A stretch of 64,000 nt of DNA from JADJTT01 sp049306275 (GCA_049306275.1 JBAQQB010000140.1:1-64000), one strand, 5' to 3'; counted from the stretch's first letter, positions 26,494 to 35,855 are shown. Notes: generated by a model from the sequence alone, not told the origin. Translations and numbers: made by a program.

Positions 26494-29292
26494 GTTGTGG
26501 AACAAGATATTATCCAGATACACATCTCCGTTGCCCACGAATTTGAACTGGAACACATCCGCCAGGTTGACCGGCGCAAATTCGGAGAGCGGAATATCGA
26601 TACTTGTCCAACCCGAGGTCGGCACGGTCAGGGTGTAGGGCGTTTCCACCGGGCCCGGACTGATCAGGAAGACCTCCAGTGCGGTGGCATTGGCCGTCCA
26701 GAAATCAAGGTGCAGGTGGGTCATGGCCGACACATCCTGGTTGCTGCCCAGTTGAAGGCCCTGGTAGTTCAGTCCCGTGTAGAGCAGGGTGTTATTCCCG
26801 GCAATGGGTACCTGAGTCACGACCGTCGCCTGGCCCCAGTTCGGGTTGAGATCCGAACCCGGGATATTGGTGTAGGCATCGCTGAATACCGAGATCACAT
26901 TGGCCGGGTTGAACGTTGGCGTGGGCGCAGCCACAGTGGGCGTGCTTGGTCCGGATTTGAAGAACAGGATATTATCCAGGTAAACATCCCCGTTGCCTAC
27001 GAATTTGAACTGAAATACATCCGCCAGGTTGACCGGCGCAAATTCGGAGAGTGGAATGTCAATGCTCGTCCAGCCCGAGGTCGGCACGGTCAGGGTATAG
27101 GGCGTTTCCACCGGGCCCGGACTGATCAGAAAGACCTGGAGTGCGGTGGCATTGGCCGTCCAGAAATCGAGGTGCAGGTGGGTCAATCCAGACACATCCT
27201 GGTTGCTGCCCAGCTGTAGGCCCTGGTAGTTCAGCCCCGAGTAGAGCAGGGTGTTGTTGCCGTCGATGGGCACTTGTGTTACAACCGTCGCCTGGCCCCA
27301 GTTCGGGTTGAGATCCGAACCCGGGATATTGGTGAAGGCGTCACTGAAAACCGAGATCACATTCGCCGGGTTAAACGTGGGTGTGGGCGCGGGATCTGTG
27401 GGCGTACCGCCTCCCGACTCCTTGAAGAAATAGAGGTTGTCGAGGTAAATGGTCCCGTTGCCGTCGAATTTGAACTGGATCAAATCCGCCAGGTCGACCG
27501 GGGCAAAAGCGGTAAGCGGAATGTCTATGCTCGCCCAACCAGAGGTTGGCACGCTGAGGACATAGGGCGTTTCCACCGGACCGGTACTGATCAGGAATAC
27601 GTTCAGGGCCGTGGAATTGGCCGTCCAGAAGTCGAGGTGCAGGTAGGTCATGCCCGACACATCCAGGTTGCTGCCCAGTTGTATGCCCTGATAATTGAGT
27701 CCCGAATAGAGCAGGGTATTGTTACCGACGACGGGCACCTGGGTCACGACCGTAGCTTGCCCCCAATTCGGGTTGAAATCGGTACCGGGCACATTGGTGT
27801 AAGCGTCGCTGAATATGGAGATCACATTCGCCGGATCGCGCGAAGGCGTGGGCGCCGCGACGGTGGGTCCGGTTGGGCCGGCATTGCCTGCATTGTAGAA
27901 ATACACATTATCGACAAACAGATTGGGCAGGTCGCCCGACAGGACCAGTTGGGCCAGGTGGCCCCGGTTTACCAGACCGGCAAAGCTCGACAAGGGCACA
28001 TCCAGGCTTACCCAGGTTTCGGAAGCCAGGACGGGGCTGGTAAAGGAGACTTCGTGCGAAGAATCGTCCCCGCCTCCGAAAGTGCCGTTCGCGCCAAAGT
28101 CGACCAGCAACACCCTGAAAGTAGCCGGCAGGTCTGTGGGGTCCGGGGTCCAGATATCCATGTGAAAATGCGTCATTTCCGTGGCATCGACGGTCTGGGA
28201 AGAGAACTCGATACCCACGAAATTGAGTTTTTTGTAGCGTTTCACATCATCCCCGTCGATCTGCACCTCGGTCAACTCCGCCGTGGAGAATTGCCATCCG
28301 GTGTTCCAGGTATCGACCGTCACGTTGGTGTAGGCATTGCTGAACAGGGAAATCACGCTGTCAGGGTCGACAGTAGGGATGGGCGCTATGGTCAAAGGCA
28401 ATACCGGGTCGCCGGTTGATTGAACGGTAAATGATCCTTCTGCTTCCAGCCCTGCCAGGGTGGCGGTAATGACTGCGGTACCGGCGTCCAGTACGAAGAC
28501 CACGCCCAGGTTGTTGACGTTGGCGATGGATGCGTCAGAGGAAGTAAAGGTAAAATAGCCAGGCGCCACCTCGATGCGCTGGTCGACGCCGGTGGGCATG
28601 TTGAAAAGTTCATACAGACCGCCCAGGGGCAGTTTATCGCCCGTTTCTGCGGAGAAGACCTGGTCTTGTCCTTCCAGGATGCCCGGCCGCGGATGGGCCA
28701 GGGTGCCGAGTTTTTCAAATTTCACTTCATCGATCCAGAAGGTGTAGCCGGCGCCGTCTTCGGGTCCTTCAGAGTAGAACAACATTCCCCGCTCCTGCTT
28801 TAACTTCGAGGGGTCGGGAATGGGAATGATGTATTTTTTCCAATTGGTATTGACCGAAACGCCTGTCAGGGAGACCTGGTATTTCGCCTCTCCCAGGTCG
28901 TTGCCGAATCCGATCAGATCGATCACGGCCGATTTCGAGGCTTTCGCCCAAAAAGTAAGGGCGTCGTAGCCCGACAGGTCGCGGCCCACAGCGGTATAAA
29001 ACGCCCCTCCGGCGTATCCTCCTTCCGGATCGCCGGCGTCGGGCACTTCAAAGCGCATGGATGCGTCGCCTTTATAAACTAGGTCTTTGTCCACGTCAAA
29101 AGCGGTTACTTTGGAGCCTCCGAAGGCGGCGTAGGCCAGGCCCTCGCTGAATTCATCGATAAAGACTTCCGGGGTGGTAGGGTAATCAGCCGGTTCGAGA
29201 TCATTGATATCCCTGGTGCAACTCGGGTGCAGGAACAGGGACGACACCAGAACCAGTGCGAAAGCCGTATATTTTATCATTTGATTTGCCAT
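26491..29292 (-). CDS. Surface lipoprotein with four glycan-binding-like modules
   Basis: A 933-residue lipoprotein (SLFLHPSC lipobox; the start may be the Met at 29280, which leaves the more usual signal peptide). The N-terminal domain (about 40-200) resembles a CBM-type jellyroll (GYDALTFWAKAS, ending in a WIDEVKFEKLG strand), followed by a bacterial Ig-like domain (about 230-300). Four modules of about 145-165 residues follow, each opening P-N-V-I-S-x-F-S-D-A-Y-T-N and closing Y-L-D-N-I-L-F-F, the calcium-bound jellyroll pattern of CBMs. The first module is divergent and the last three are nearly identical. No catalytic motif is visible. It probably holds beta-glucan at the surface, the job SusD and SusE/F do elsewhere. 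Confidence 0.85.
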   Translation of the reverse strand: MANQMIKYTAFALVLVSSLFLHPSCTRDINDLEPADYPTTPEVFIDEFSEGLAYAAFGGSKVTAFDVDKDLVYKGDASMRFEVPDAGDPEGGYAGGAFYTAVGRDLSGYDALTFWAKASKSAVIDLIGFGNDLGEAKYQVSLTGVSVNTNWKKYIIPIPDPSKLKQERGMLFYSEGPEDGAGYTFWIDEVKFEKLGTLAHPRPGILEGQDQVFSAETGDKLPLGGLYELFNMPTGVDQRIEVAPGYFTFTSSDASIANVNNLGVVFVLDAGTAVITATLAGLEAEGSFTVQSTGDPVLPLTIAPIPTVDPDSVISLFSNAYTNVTVDTWNTGWQFSTAELTEVQIDGDDVKRYKKLNFVGIEFSSQTVDATEMTHFHMDIWTPDPTDLPATFRVLLVDFGANGTFGGGDDSSHEVSFTSPVLASETWVSLDVPLSSFAGLVNRGHLAQLVLSGDLPNLFVDNVYFYNAGNAGPTGPTVAAPTPSRDPANVISIFSDAYTNVPGTDFNPNWGQATVVTQVPVVGNNTLLYSGLNYQGIQLGSNLDVSGMTYLHLDFWTANSTALNVFLISTGPVETPYVLSVPTSGWASIDIPLTAFAPVDLADLIQFKFDGNGTIYLDNLYFFKESGGGTPTDPAPTPTFNPANVISVFSDAFTNIPGSDLNPNWGQATVVTQVPIDGNNTLLYSGLNYQGLQLGSNQDVSGLTHLHLDFWTANATALQVFLISPGPVETPYTLTVPTSGWTSIDIPLSEFAPVNLADVFQFKFVGNGDVYLDNILFFKSGPSTPTVAAPTPTFNPANVISVFSDAYTNIPGSDLNPNWGQATVVTQVPIAGNNTLLYTGLNYQGLQLGSNQDVSAMTHLHLDFWTANATALEVFLISPGPVETPYTLTVPTSGWTSIDIPLSEFAPVNLADVFQFKFVGNGDVYLDNILFHN
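26494..27860 (-). repeat. Three near-identical ~440-bp tandem modules in the surface lipoprotein
   Basis: Copies spanning roughly 26494-26930, 26944-27383 and 27415-27860 share long identical runs. The two copies nearest the 3' end differ at only a few dozen sites and the third is more diverged, so the array grew from the C-terminal side. Confidence 0.87.
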
Positions 29293-29313
29293 TGGTATTG
29301 AGCTTTATGTTGG

Positions 29314-32300
29314 TTATTTGCCAATATTGATCTGGAAATAGGTTCTGAACTCCCATTCGGTTCCGTTGTCATACCCCACTGCGGTTGGATCGCAGATGAG
29401 CTCGCCGTTTACGTCGAGGATCTGGGCCGGGCAGTAACGGGGCGAATACTGATCGAGCGAGCGCCAGGTGAAGCGAACGCCCAGGCGGCTGTTGGGCAGG
29501 TCGATCCAGGTGGGGCTCCCCACCGTTGTCGACAAATCAAACATGAGCTGTAAGGGGAAAGTCAGGTTAAAGTCGCGGTGGTAGTCGAAAGGTCCCCAGT
29601 CGTCAATTTTGACCATTGAAGTAAGTTTGACCTGCTTGTAGACCACCCGCAGATCGCCGCCATAGCGGTGGATCAGGCGTTGGTCGCTGCCGTTGGCCTG
29701 CGCGTTGCCGCCGAACAGGTTAGCGATAAAGCCGAAACGGGGATCCGGTTTGGAGACGATGCGCACGTTGGTTTCCCAAAGGTCTTGGGCCGGAGCGGCG
29801 CCGGGGAAGGCAAAAATGGTCCGTCCGTCGGCCAGGATACCAATAGCGGCATCCATGGTGGTCGGATGGTGGCGGTAGACGAAACCGGCGCTCACGGCGA
29901 AGGGAGCGTCTTCCGCCCTGTCGTTATCCCATTCGTAGAACCAGGTAGCCGGCGTGGGGTCGTAGGTGAACAGGATTTCACCCGCCACGGTTTCGCGGTT
30001 GAACCGCACGGCGAAAGGATCGTCGAGGATATTCCTGGGTCTTCCCGGCGCGGGCACATCGGCCGGAACGGGACCGACAACTGGTTTTTGCCACAGGAAG
30101 TTCGGCCCCACCGTGAAGTCGCCCCATCCCACCGTAAAGCCGGATAGGAGGTTCCACTGGTTGCCGCTTCCGCTGTCTTTCAGCCGCCAGCCGGTGAAGG
30201 TCTGGGTGAAATCGGCGCCTCCCAGGGCAACCAATCCCATGGCTGCGCCCTGGGCATACCATTTGAAGAGTCCGGATTCAAAGGTCACTTTCGCTTTGCC
30301 GCCCCAGGCGTCTTCCGGTCTGGTAACGTCCTGGTAGACGGTATAGCCTTTATCGGTCTGGTCGGCAATTTGGAAGGTCTCCCCTACCCGTGTCTGCCCG
30401 CCCCAGATACCGCCGACCTCGATGCCAAGGGGCCCGATTTCCCTCGCGATATGGAGGGTAGCGCGGCGCACCGGGGGTATGGGCACGGCGAAGGAGCTGA
30501 CGGCGGGCGCTTGTTCGGCCAGGTCTTCATGGAAGATACCGGTCACCTGGAACCCTGCCAGTTTGCGGGTGTACTTGACCAGTACCGCCGGGTTGGCGCC
30601 CCACCAGAGTTCGGGGCCGAAGGCCACTTTCAGGCCTTTCAGGGCCTTTTTGCCCGCGACTTCAAAGCCGAAGGGGGCGTTGCCGTTGTAAATGTCGATG
30701 TTCGGACCGTAGTAGGCGTTGGGATACAGGCCGAAGAAATCGCCTTCATAGCCCCAATGGAAACGGCCGGTGCGGTAGAAGCCGGTGAGGTCGAACAGTT
30801 TACCCACCCAGCTGAAATCAGCCTGATACAGCGCTATCCGGTCTCTCGAATTGAACGCAATATTCCCTTGCGGCGTGAGCACCGTCTGCGGGCGGCCTCT
30901 GTTCTCGAAGAAGATCTCATCGATGGGGTTTTGGGCCACATTGCCAAGCACGTTGAAAGATACGTTGGCCCGGAAGCTCTCCGTCGGTTGGGCTTCTACG
31001 CCAAAGTAGAAGGACTGCATGTGGTCGAAGCCCAGCTTGTTCGGGTAGTTCAGCTCCTCGGGGTCAGGGGTTTTAGGTGTGGAGATTCGCTCTCCGCCGG
31101 TGTTGTAAGTGGTCAGGTCGGCCCGCAGACCGCTGAGGCGCACTTTTTTCAGGCGCTCGCCATCCATGGCCGCTTTGTCGCCTCTCGCCTGGGCCACCGC
31201 ATCAGCGAGATGGATGGAGGAAAAGTGATCTTCGATGGACTGGCGTGAAACGCCGCTGGCAAATGGATCCAGCTTATGCACTTCTTGCAGGGCGTAATAG
31301 GCGGCCCTGGGATAGAGTTTGTAAAGTCCGCGGTAGTTGGTCGGGCCTTTGGCGCAGATGCCGAACCACTCTTCGTTCATATTATTTTCACCCGGCACGA
31401 AGTCGAACTGGTAGCCGCCATTGACCCAGGAGGCATTGTTGTCCTGTACTTCCAGATTGCTGGTCTGGCCGAACTTCCACCAGCCGTCGCTGAACTGGAA
31501 GGTGAATCCGCCGATGGAATTGCCTGCCTTGCCCAGGCCGTAGGCATTTTCATAAATTTCTTTCCAGTTGCCCACCAGATAGTAGGCCTGCGACCTTTGG
31601 TCCTCTTCATTTTCAACGGCGTTAAAGGCGTCTGAGCCAAACTCGGTGAACATGATGGGCTTATTGAGTTTGTTTTTGACGACCTGGAAGGCATCGCCAA
31701 AAGACACGCCCCGGTACATGTTTACTCCGAAGATGTCGACGGCTTTGCATTCTTCCGCGATGATGTCGATAAACAGCACATCGCCGTTGCACATGGCGAC
31801 AGGGCGCGATTTGTCGATCCCTTTCATCAGGACAGTCGCTTCGTTGAACAGCTTGTACATTTCGCGGGCCTGGATCGTGGTTTCCCGCTGTTCCAGGGGG
31901 ATGTCTTCCGTTTCAGCGCCTTTCCAGAAGAGACCGTAGTTGTTTTCGTTCCCGAGCAGGTACATCAGCAGGCCGGGCGTGCCCTGGTAGGCTTCTACCA
32001 TGTCTTTCACTTCGGACAAGAGAATATCCCTGGCACGGGGATCGGAATAGTCGATATTGACCACGAAAGTCCCCCCCAGGTTGAGGCCGTAGCGGCCGAA
32101 GGAGTGGTTGAGCATCGTGTAGATGCCGTATTTTTCGTAAATGTACCTGATCCATTTGGGAGGAACCCCTGTGTATTGGCGTACGGCATTCACGCCCATG
32201 CTTTTGAGCATGGACATCTCTTCATCCAACGCGGCGCGGATGATATCATCCGGCTGCTTCCACAAACTGTAGGAGTAATTGGTACCAATGGGGAAATAAT

Positions 32301-32448
32301 CCCAGTTCATGCCATTGATCATGAAATCCTGGCCATTGACCACGAGTTTCATGCCCGCAGCATCCTTGAAAACGGTTACCTGACCGCTCTGGGCAAACAA
32401 GGGCATAGCGAGGAGCAGGAAAACCAGCACTGGAAATAATTTTTTCAT
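29314..32448 (-). CDS. Glycosidase (GH2/GH5-like TIM barrel) fused to an outer-membrane beta-barrel
   Basis: About 1044 residues with a signal peptide (MKKLFPVLVFLLLAMPLFAQ). Residues about 30-400 form a clan A TIM-barrel glycosidase: NWDYFPIG, GVNAVRQYTG, acid/base Glu near 168 (YLLGNENNYG) and nucleophile Glu near 269 (PIMFTEFGSDAF), closest in style to the GH2 catalytic domain. From about 465 to the end the chain is strand after strand of alternating aromatic and polar residues (FYFGVEAQ, WVGKLFDLTGFYRTG, YGGDLRVVYKQVKLTS), closing with EWEFRTYFQINIGK. That is a large outer-membrane barrel ending in an aromatic-rich strand. It would act as a glucan-cleaving porin or receptor. It is the first gene of the minus-strand glucan locus, facing the regulator. 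A second ATG three codons upstream (32457) is possible. Confidence 0.85.
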   Translation of the reverse strand: MKKLFPVLVFLLLAMPLFAQSGQVTVFKDAAGMKLVVNGQDFMINGMNWDYFPIGTNYSYSLWKQPDDIIRAALDEEMSMLKSMGVNAVRQYTGVPPKWIRYIYEKYGIYTMLNHSFGRYGLNLGGTFVVNIDYSDPRARDILLSEVKDMVEAYQGTPGLLMYLLGNENNYGLFWKGAETEDIPLEQRETTIQAREMYKLFNEATVLMKGIDKSRPVAMCNGDVLFIDIIAEECKAVDIFGVNMYRGVSFGDAFQVVKNKLNKPIMFTEFGSDAFNAVENEEDQRSQAYYLVGNWKEIYENAYGLGKAGNSIGGFTFQFSDGWWKFGQTSNLEVQDNNASWVNGGYQFDFVPGENNMNEEWFGICAKGPTNYRGLYKLYPRAAYYALQEVHKLDPFASGVSRQSIEDHFSSIHLADAVAQARGDKAAMDGERLKKVRLSGLRADLTTYNTGGERISTPKTPDPEELNYPNKLGFDHMQSFYFGVEAQPTESFRANVSFNVLGNVAQNPIDEIFFENRGRPQTVLTPQGNIAFNSRDRIALYQADFSWVGKLFDLTGFYRTGRFHWGYEGDFFGLYPNAYYGPNIDIYNGNAPFGFEVAGKKALKGLKVAFGPELWWGANPAVLVKYTRKLAGFQVTGIFHEDLAEQAPAVSSFAVPIPPVRRATLHIAREIGPLGIEVGGIWGGQTRVGETFQIADQTDKGYTVYQDVTRPEDAWGGKAKVTFESGLFKWYAQGAAMGLVALGGADFTQTFTGWRLKDSGSGNQWNLLSGFTVGWGDFTVGPNFLWQKPVVGPVPADVPAPGRPRNILDDPFAVRFNRETVAGEILFTYDPTPATWFYEWDNDRAEDAPFAVSAGFVYRHHPTTMDAAIGILADGRTIFAFPGAAPAQDLWETNVRIVSKPDPRFGFIANLFGGNAQANGSDQRLIHRYGGDLRVVYKQVKLTSMVKIDDWGPFDYHRDFNLTFPLQLMFDLSTTVGSPTWIDLPNSRLGVRFTWRSLDQYSPRYCPAQILDVNGELICDPTAVGYDNGTEWEFRTYFQINIGK

Positions 32449-32457
32449 ACTTGTCAT

Positions 32458-32659
32458 GATTTAAAAAGCCATTAGCGTGTGGTGAGCGATGGGCTAATTT
32501 AGACATATACAAGCAGGGATTTGAATAAACCACTACGTCAATTATTTCATCAACTGGCAATACCACTACTACATTATTCAGGATAAAAAAATATAAATTA
32601 CTGATAATTAATTATATTCGCGAATTCATGACTTGCACAAAACAAGTTTTTACTCCAAC
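32458..32659. promoter_or_regulatory. Divergent control region of the glucan locus with a paired direct repeat
   Basis: This 200-base AT-rich stretch separates the locus from its regulator. It holds an imperfect direct repeat, ACCACTACGTCAATTATTTCA (32529-32549) and ACCACTACTACATTATTCAG (32562-32581), spaced 33 bases start to start, about three helix turns. This is a candidate operator for the LuxR-type regulator. Confidence 0.6.
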
Positions 32660-35482
32660 ATGAAGTACATTGCATTCCCGCTTGCCATCTTTTTGTTCCT
32701 TCAGCCGGCCATGGCTTTTCAGGGGAAATACCCCATTCAACATTTCACACCCAAGGACTACAAGGCCGGCATTCAGAACATCGACTTTGCGCAAAACCGG
32801 GACATGACCCTCTTCGTGGCCAACAACCTGGGCGTACTTGCCTTCAACGGGAAAGACTGGGAGGTACACGCCTTCCAAACCGGCAAGAAAGAGCGGTCGC
32901 TCGCGTTTGATGAACGCACAGGCAGGCTATATGCCGGCTCGCAGGGAGAATTCGGCTATTTCCGGGAAGACTGGCAATACGTTTCGCTCCTTGAATTGAT
33001 CCCGGCTTACGCGCGCGATATGGATGAGGTATGGGATGTCTTCGTCTTCAATTCCCATGTCTACTTCTGCACTTTTAAAGGCCTTTACGTATACGACGGG
33101 CAGTCCATTTCGGTCATCCGGCCTGAGGGGGGCCTGAACCGGTCGTTTCTGGCTAACGGAAAATTATTCACCCAAAACGCGCAGGGAAGGCTGCTGGAAG
33201 TCAGGGAGCAGCAACTCGTGCCCTCCTTCCCGCAAAATCCGCGAAAGCAGATTATCGCCGGCATCGTGCCCGAAGCCGGGGGGTATTTACTGTTCTACAA
33301 CTCAGGGGAGATCGAGTTTACCAACGCCTTCGGCGTAGCGCCCAAATACGGAGACCTCGCCGAAGCGCTGCGCGGCACCTATGTGAACCACGTCATTCAA
33401 CTTTCGGATACCCGCCTGGCCATCTCGACCCAAACCTCGGGCTTGTTCTTGTACGACATGCAACAACAAACCCTGGAGAACATCACCGCCGAAGAAGGCC
33501 TGCTCTCCAATGCCTGCCTGCGCGCCTTTCAGGACGCCTCCGGCAACCTCTGGGTAGGCATGCAGAACGGGATCGCGCTCATCTACCTCAATTCCCCGAT
33601 GCGGTTCATCAACCAGGAAATCAATCTGCGGGGAAGCGGCTATGAGGCGTTTGAGGCCGGCGAAGGCGTGTATTACACCACCTCAAACGGCATTTACTTC
33701 CAGGCAAAAAATTCTGCCAAAAGCGCATTTCTGCCAGGCACGGAAGGCCCGGCCTACGGCATGCAGCGCATCGCGGACAAGCTCTATGCCGGTCACCACA
33801 CTGGTTTATTCCTGCTGGAGAACGGCAAAGCCAGGCGCGTGGCGTCTACCGACGGCCTGTGGCAGGTAAAACAATTGCGCTCAAACCCCCGGTATGTCCT
33901 CGGCGGTGCCTATTCGGGATTGTACCTTTTCAGGATCGGAGAAAACAGGGAATTGCAGCTCGTACAGAAAATAGCGGGATTCAGCGAATCAAGCCGCTTT
34001 TTCGAAGAAGATCAAAAAGGAAGGATCTGGGTGGGACAATTCTACAAAGGCCTGTACCAGCTGGATTTGACGGAAGACCTCAGCGAAGCGAAAGTGAACA
34101 GTAACCTGGCCTTTCCTGTGGAAGACCAGGTCACCGTGAGCAATATCGACAACGAGCTCTATTTCGCCACCCGGGAAAACCTCTACCGCCTGGACCAAGC
34201 CACGGACCGGATCGTGGAGGAAGAATTTTTTTCGATAGAAATAGGCGACCACCAGGTGTACCTGCTCGCACAGGACAAGCAAAAGAACATCCACGTCTTT
34301 GCCGAAAATCTGGTGGGCTTTTTCAAGCCGGTCAGCGCCAATAAATACACCTTCGTCCGTTCCTCCCTGTACCAACTGCGCTATTCGGTGAACAACGACC
34401 TGCTGAATGTCTCGGTTAATATCGGCAAGGGCGTGCTGTTCAATGCCAATGAGGGATTCATTTATTACGACCCGAAACTGGAGAGCCAGCTAAGCGTGGA
34501 GAAGCCCCTGCTCGTGAGCAAGGTATACAGCGTGGCGGAAGACAGCCTCCTGTACGCCCGCCCGCCGTTTGGCGCAAAACCGGAGGAAATCTCAAAGCTG
34601 GTCGTTTCACCGCGGGCGAAAGTACTGCAGTTTGCAGTCGAATCCTTCCAGTTCAACAACGCGGGCAATCAGCAATTCCGGTATTTCCTGCAAGGTTTCG
34701 ACGAAAAATACGGAGAATGGACCAGTGCGCCGGTCAAGGAATACACCAACCTCAGAGAGGGCGAATATGCCTTCATCGTGCAAACCCGCAACGACCTGGG
34801 CGAGATCGTGACCAGCCGGCCGCTGCTGCTGAAAATGAGGCCGCCATTCCACCGGCGCACGCTGGTAAGGGTCTTTTACGTGATCCTGGGTATTTCAGCC
34901 TTGCTGCTTGTTTCCATGCATCAAAAGCGCCGCTACAGGCGAAAGGGGAAAATCGCTGAACAAGCCCGACAACAAAGACTCTTCGAGATCGAACAACAAA
35001 AGGAACAGGAATTGCTGCAGCTGGAAAAGGAGAAAGTGGAAAGCGAATTGCACTACCTGAACAGCCTGCTTGCATCCACCACCATGAACCTGGTGGTGAA
35101 GAACGAATTTATCGAAACCATCAAGGAAGAGCTACAGGAAGCCAGGCAAAAGAGTGAAAACCGCGAAATGAAGCAAGCCCTGGAAAAAATCGTCAGGGAG
35201 ATCGAGTCCACCCTGCGCCTGCAGGAGGATTGGGAGCGGTTCGAGCGCCATTTCGACCAGGTGCACGGCGACTTCCTGGCCCGCCTGCGCAACAAATTCC
35301 TGGACCTGACCCCCAACGAGCAGAAGCTCTGCGCCTTCCTGCGCCTCAATTTGAGCACCAAGGAAATCTCCAACCTCATGAACATCTCCCTGCGCGGCGT
35401 GGAAGTGGCCCGCTACCGCCTGCGCAAGAAGTTGGGCCTGCAGCAGGGGTATAATTTGACGAAGTTTATTCTGGAGTATTGA
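32660..35482 (+). CDS. Periplasmic beta-propeller / LuxR-type transmembrane regulator of the glucan locus
   Basis: A 940-residue protein with a signal peptide (MKYIAFPLAIFLFLQPAMAF). It has a long beta-propeller sensor (repeats of the type G-L-F-x-Y-D and D-x-x-G-N-L-W-V-G) to about residue 620, a Y_Y_Y-type domain (FRYFLQGFDEKYGEWTSAP), one transmembrane helix (VFYVILGISALLLVSM, about 735-755), a coiled coil and a C-terminal helix-turn-helix (LTPNEQKLCAFLRL, then TKEISNLMNISLRGVEVARY). The architecture matches SusR-like/HTCS-like regulators, but with a LuxR-type HTH directly on the chain and no kinase. It is divergent from the glucan operon and so most likely senses beta-glucan oligosaccharides. 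The ATG at 32660 is chosen over 32633 because it begins the signal peptide. Confidence 0.88.
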   Translation: MKYIAFPLAIFLFLQPAMAFQGKYPIQHFTPKDYKAGIQNIDFAQNRDMTLFVANNLGVLAFNGKDWEVHAFQTGKKERSLAFDERTGRLYAGSQGEFGYFREDWQYVSLLELIPAYARDMDEVWDVFVFNSHVYFCTFKGLYVYDGQSISVIRPEGGLNRSFLANGKLFTQNAQGRLLEVREQQLVPSFPQNPRKQIIAGIVPEAGGYLLFYNSGEIEFTNAFGVAPKYGDLAEALRGTYVNHVIQLSDTRLAISTQTSGLFLYDMQQQTLENITAEEGLLSNACLRAFQDASGNLWVGMQNGIALIYLNSPMRFINQEINLRGSGYEAFEAGEGVYYTTSNGIYFQAKNSAKSAFLPGTEGPAYGMQRIADKLYAGHHTGLFLLENGKARRVASTDGLWQVKQLRSNPRYVLGGAYSGLYLFRIGENRELQLVQKIAGFSESSRFFEEDQKGRIWVGQFYKGLYQLDLTEDLSEAKVNSNLAFPVEDQVTVSNIDNELYFATRENLYRLDQATDRIVEEEFFSIEIGDHQVYLLAQDKQKNIHVFAENLVGFFKPVSANKYTFVRSSLYQLRYSVNNDLLNVSVNIGKGVLFNANEGFIYYDPKLESQLSVEKPLLVSKVYSVAEDSLLYARPPFGAKPEEISKLVVSPRAKVLQFAVESFQFNNAGNQQFRYFLQGFDEKYGEWTSAPVKEYTNLREGEYAFIVQTRNDLGEIVTSRPLLLKMRPPFHRRTLVRVFYVILGISALLLVSMHQKRRYRRKGKIAEQARQQRLFEIEQQKEQELLQLEKEKVESELHYLNSLLASTTMNLVVKNEFIETIKEELQEARQKSENREMKQALEKIVREIESTLRLQEDWERFERHFDQVHGDFLARLRNKFLDLTPNEQKLCAFLRLNLSTKEISNLMNISLRGVEVARYRLRKKLGLQQGYNLTKFILEY

Positions 35483-35504
35483 ATTTTGCTTACCTTTAAC
35501 TTCT

Positions 35505-35855
35505 ATGAGACAAGTGAAGCCGCTTTTCTTCCGGTCTTTCCTTTTCCTTGCCTTCGGACTGCTGCTGGCTCACAATCTCATTCCCCATCATCACCACGAT
35601 CATGACCACGAACAAGGGACCGCTCAGCATCCTTCGCACCAACACCCTTTGGCGGTCGACCAGGAAAACGAGGTGTTCATCCTCAAACCGTTTTCCCTGG
35701 ATAAGGTGGTGAATGCGGCGCTTAGGGCGCCAAGCCAGGAACAGATTTTCTCCTTCACCCCAAGTCCGGGATTCGCTCCCAAGCCTGACGGGCGTCCTCC
35801 GACCGCTTCCTTCCATATCTCCTCCTATTCCCATCGCGGCCCGCCCGAGGCGTAA
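35505..35855 (+). CDS. Small His-rich exported protein of the metal-efflux operon
   Basis: A 116-residue protein with an N-terminal signal or anchor helix (FFRSFLFLAFGLLLAHNLIP) followed by a His/Asp cluster (HHHHDHDHE) and further His residues. It is likely a periplasmic metal-binding protein or metallochaperone for the RND pump encoded just downstream. The mature part is otherwise low in structure. It starts 23 bases after the regulator stop, so a promoter inside or just before the gene is needed for independent control. Confidence 0.72.
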   Translation: MRQVKPLFFRSFLFLAFGLLLAHNLIPHHHHDHDHEQGTAQHPSHQHPLAVDQENEVFILKPFSLDKVVNAALRAPSQEQIFSFTPSPGFAPKPDGRPPTASFHISSYSHRGPPEA

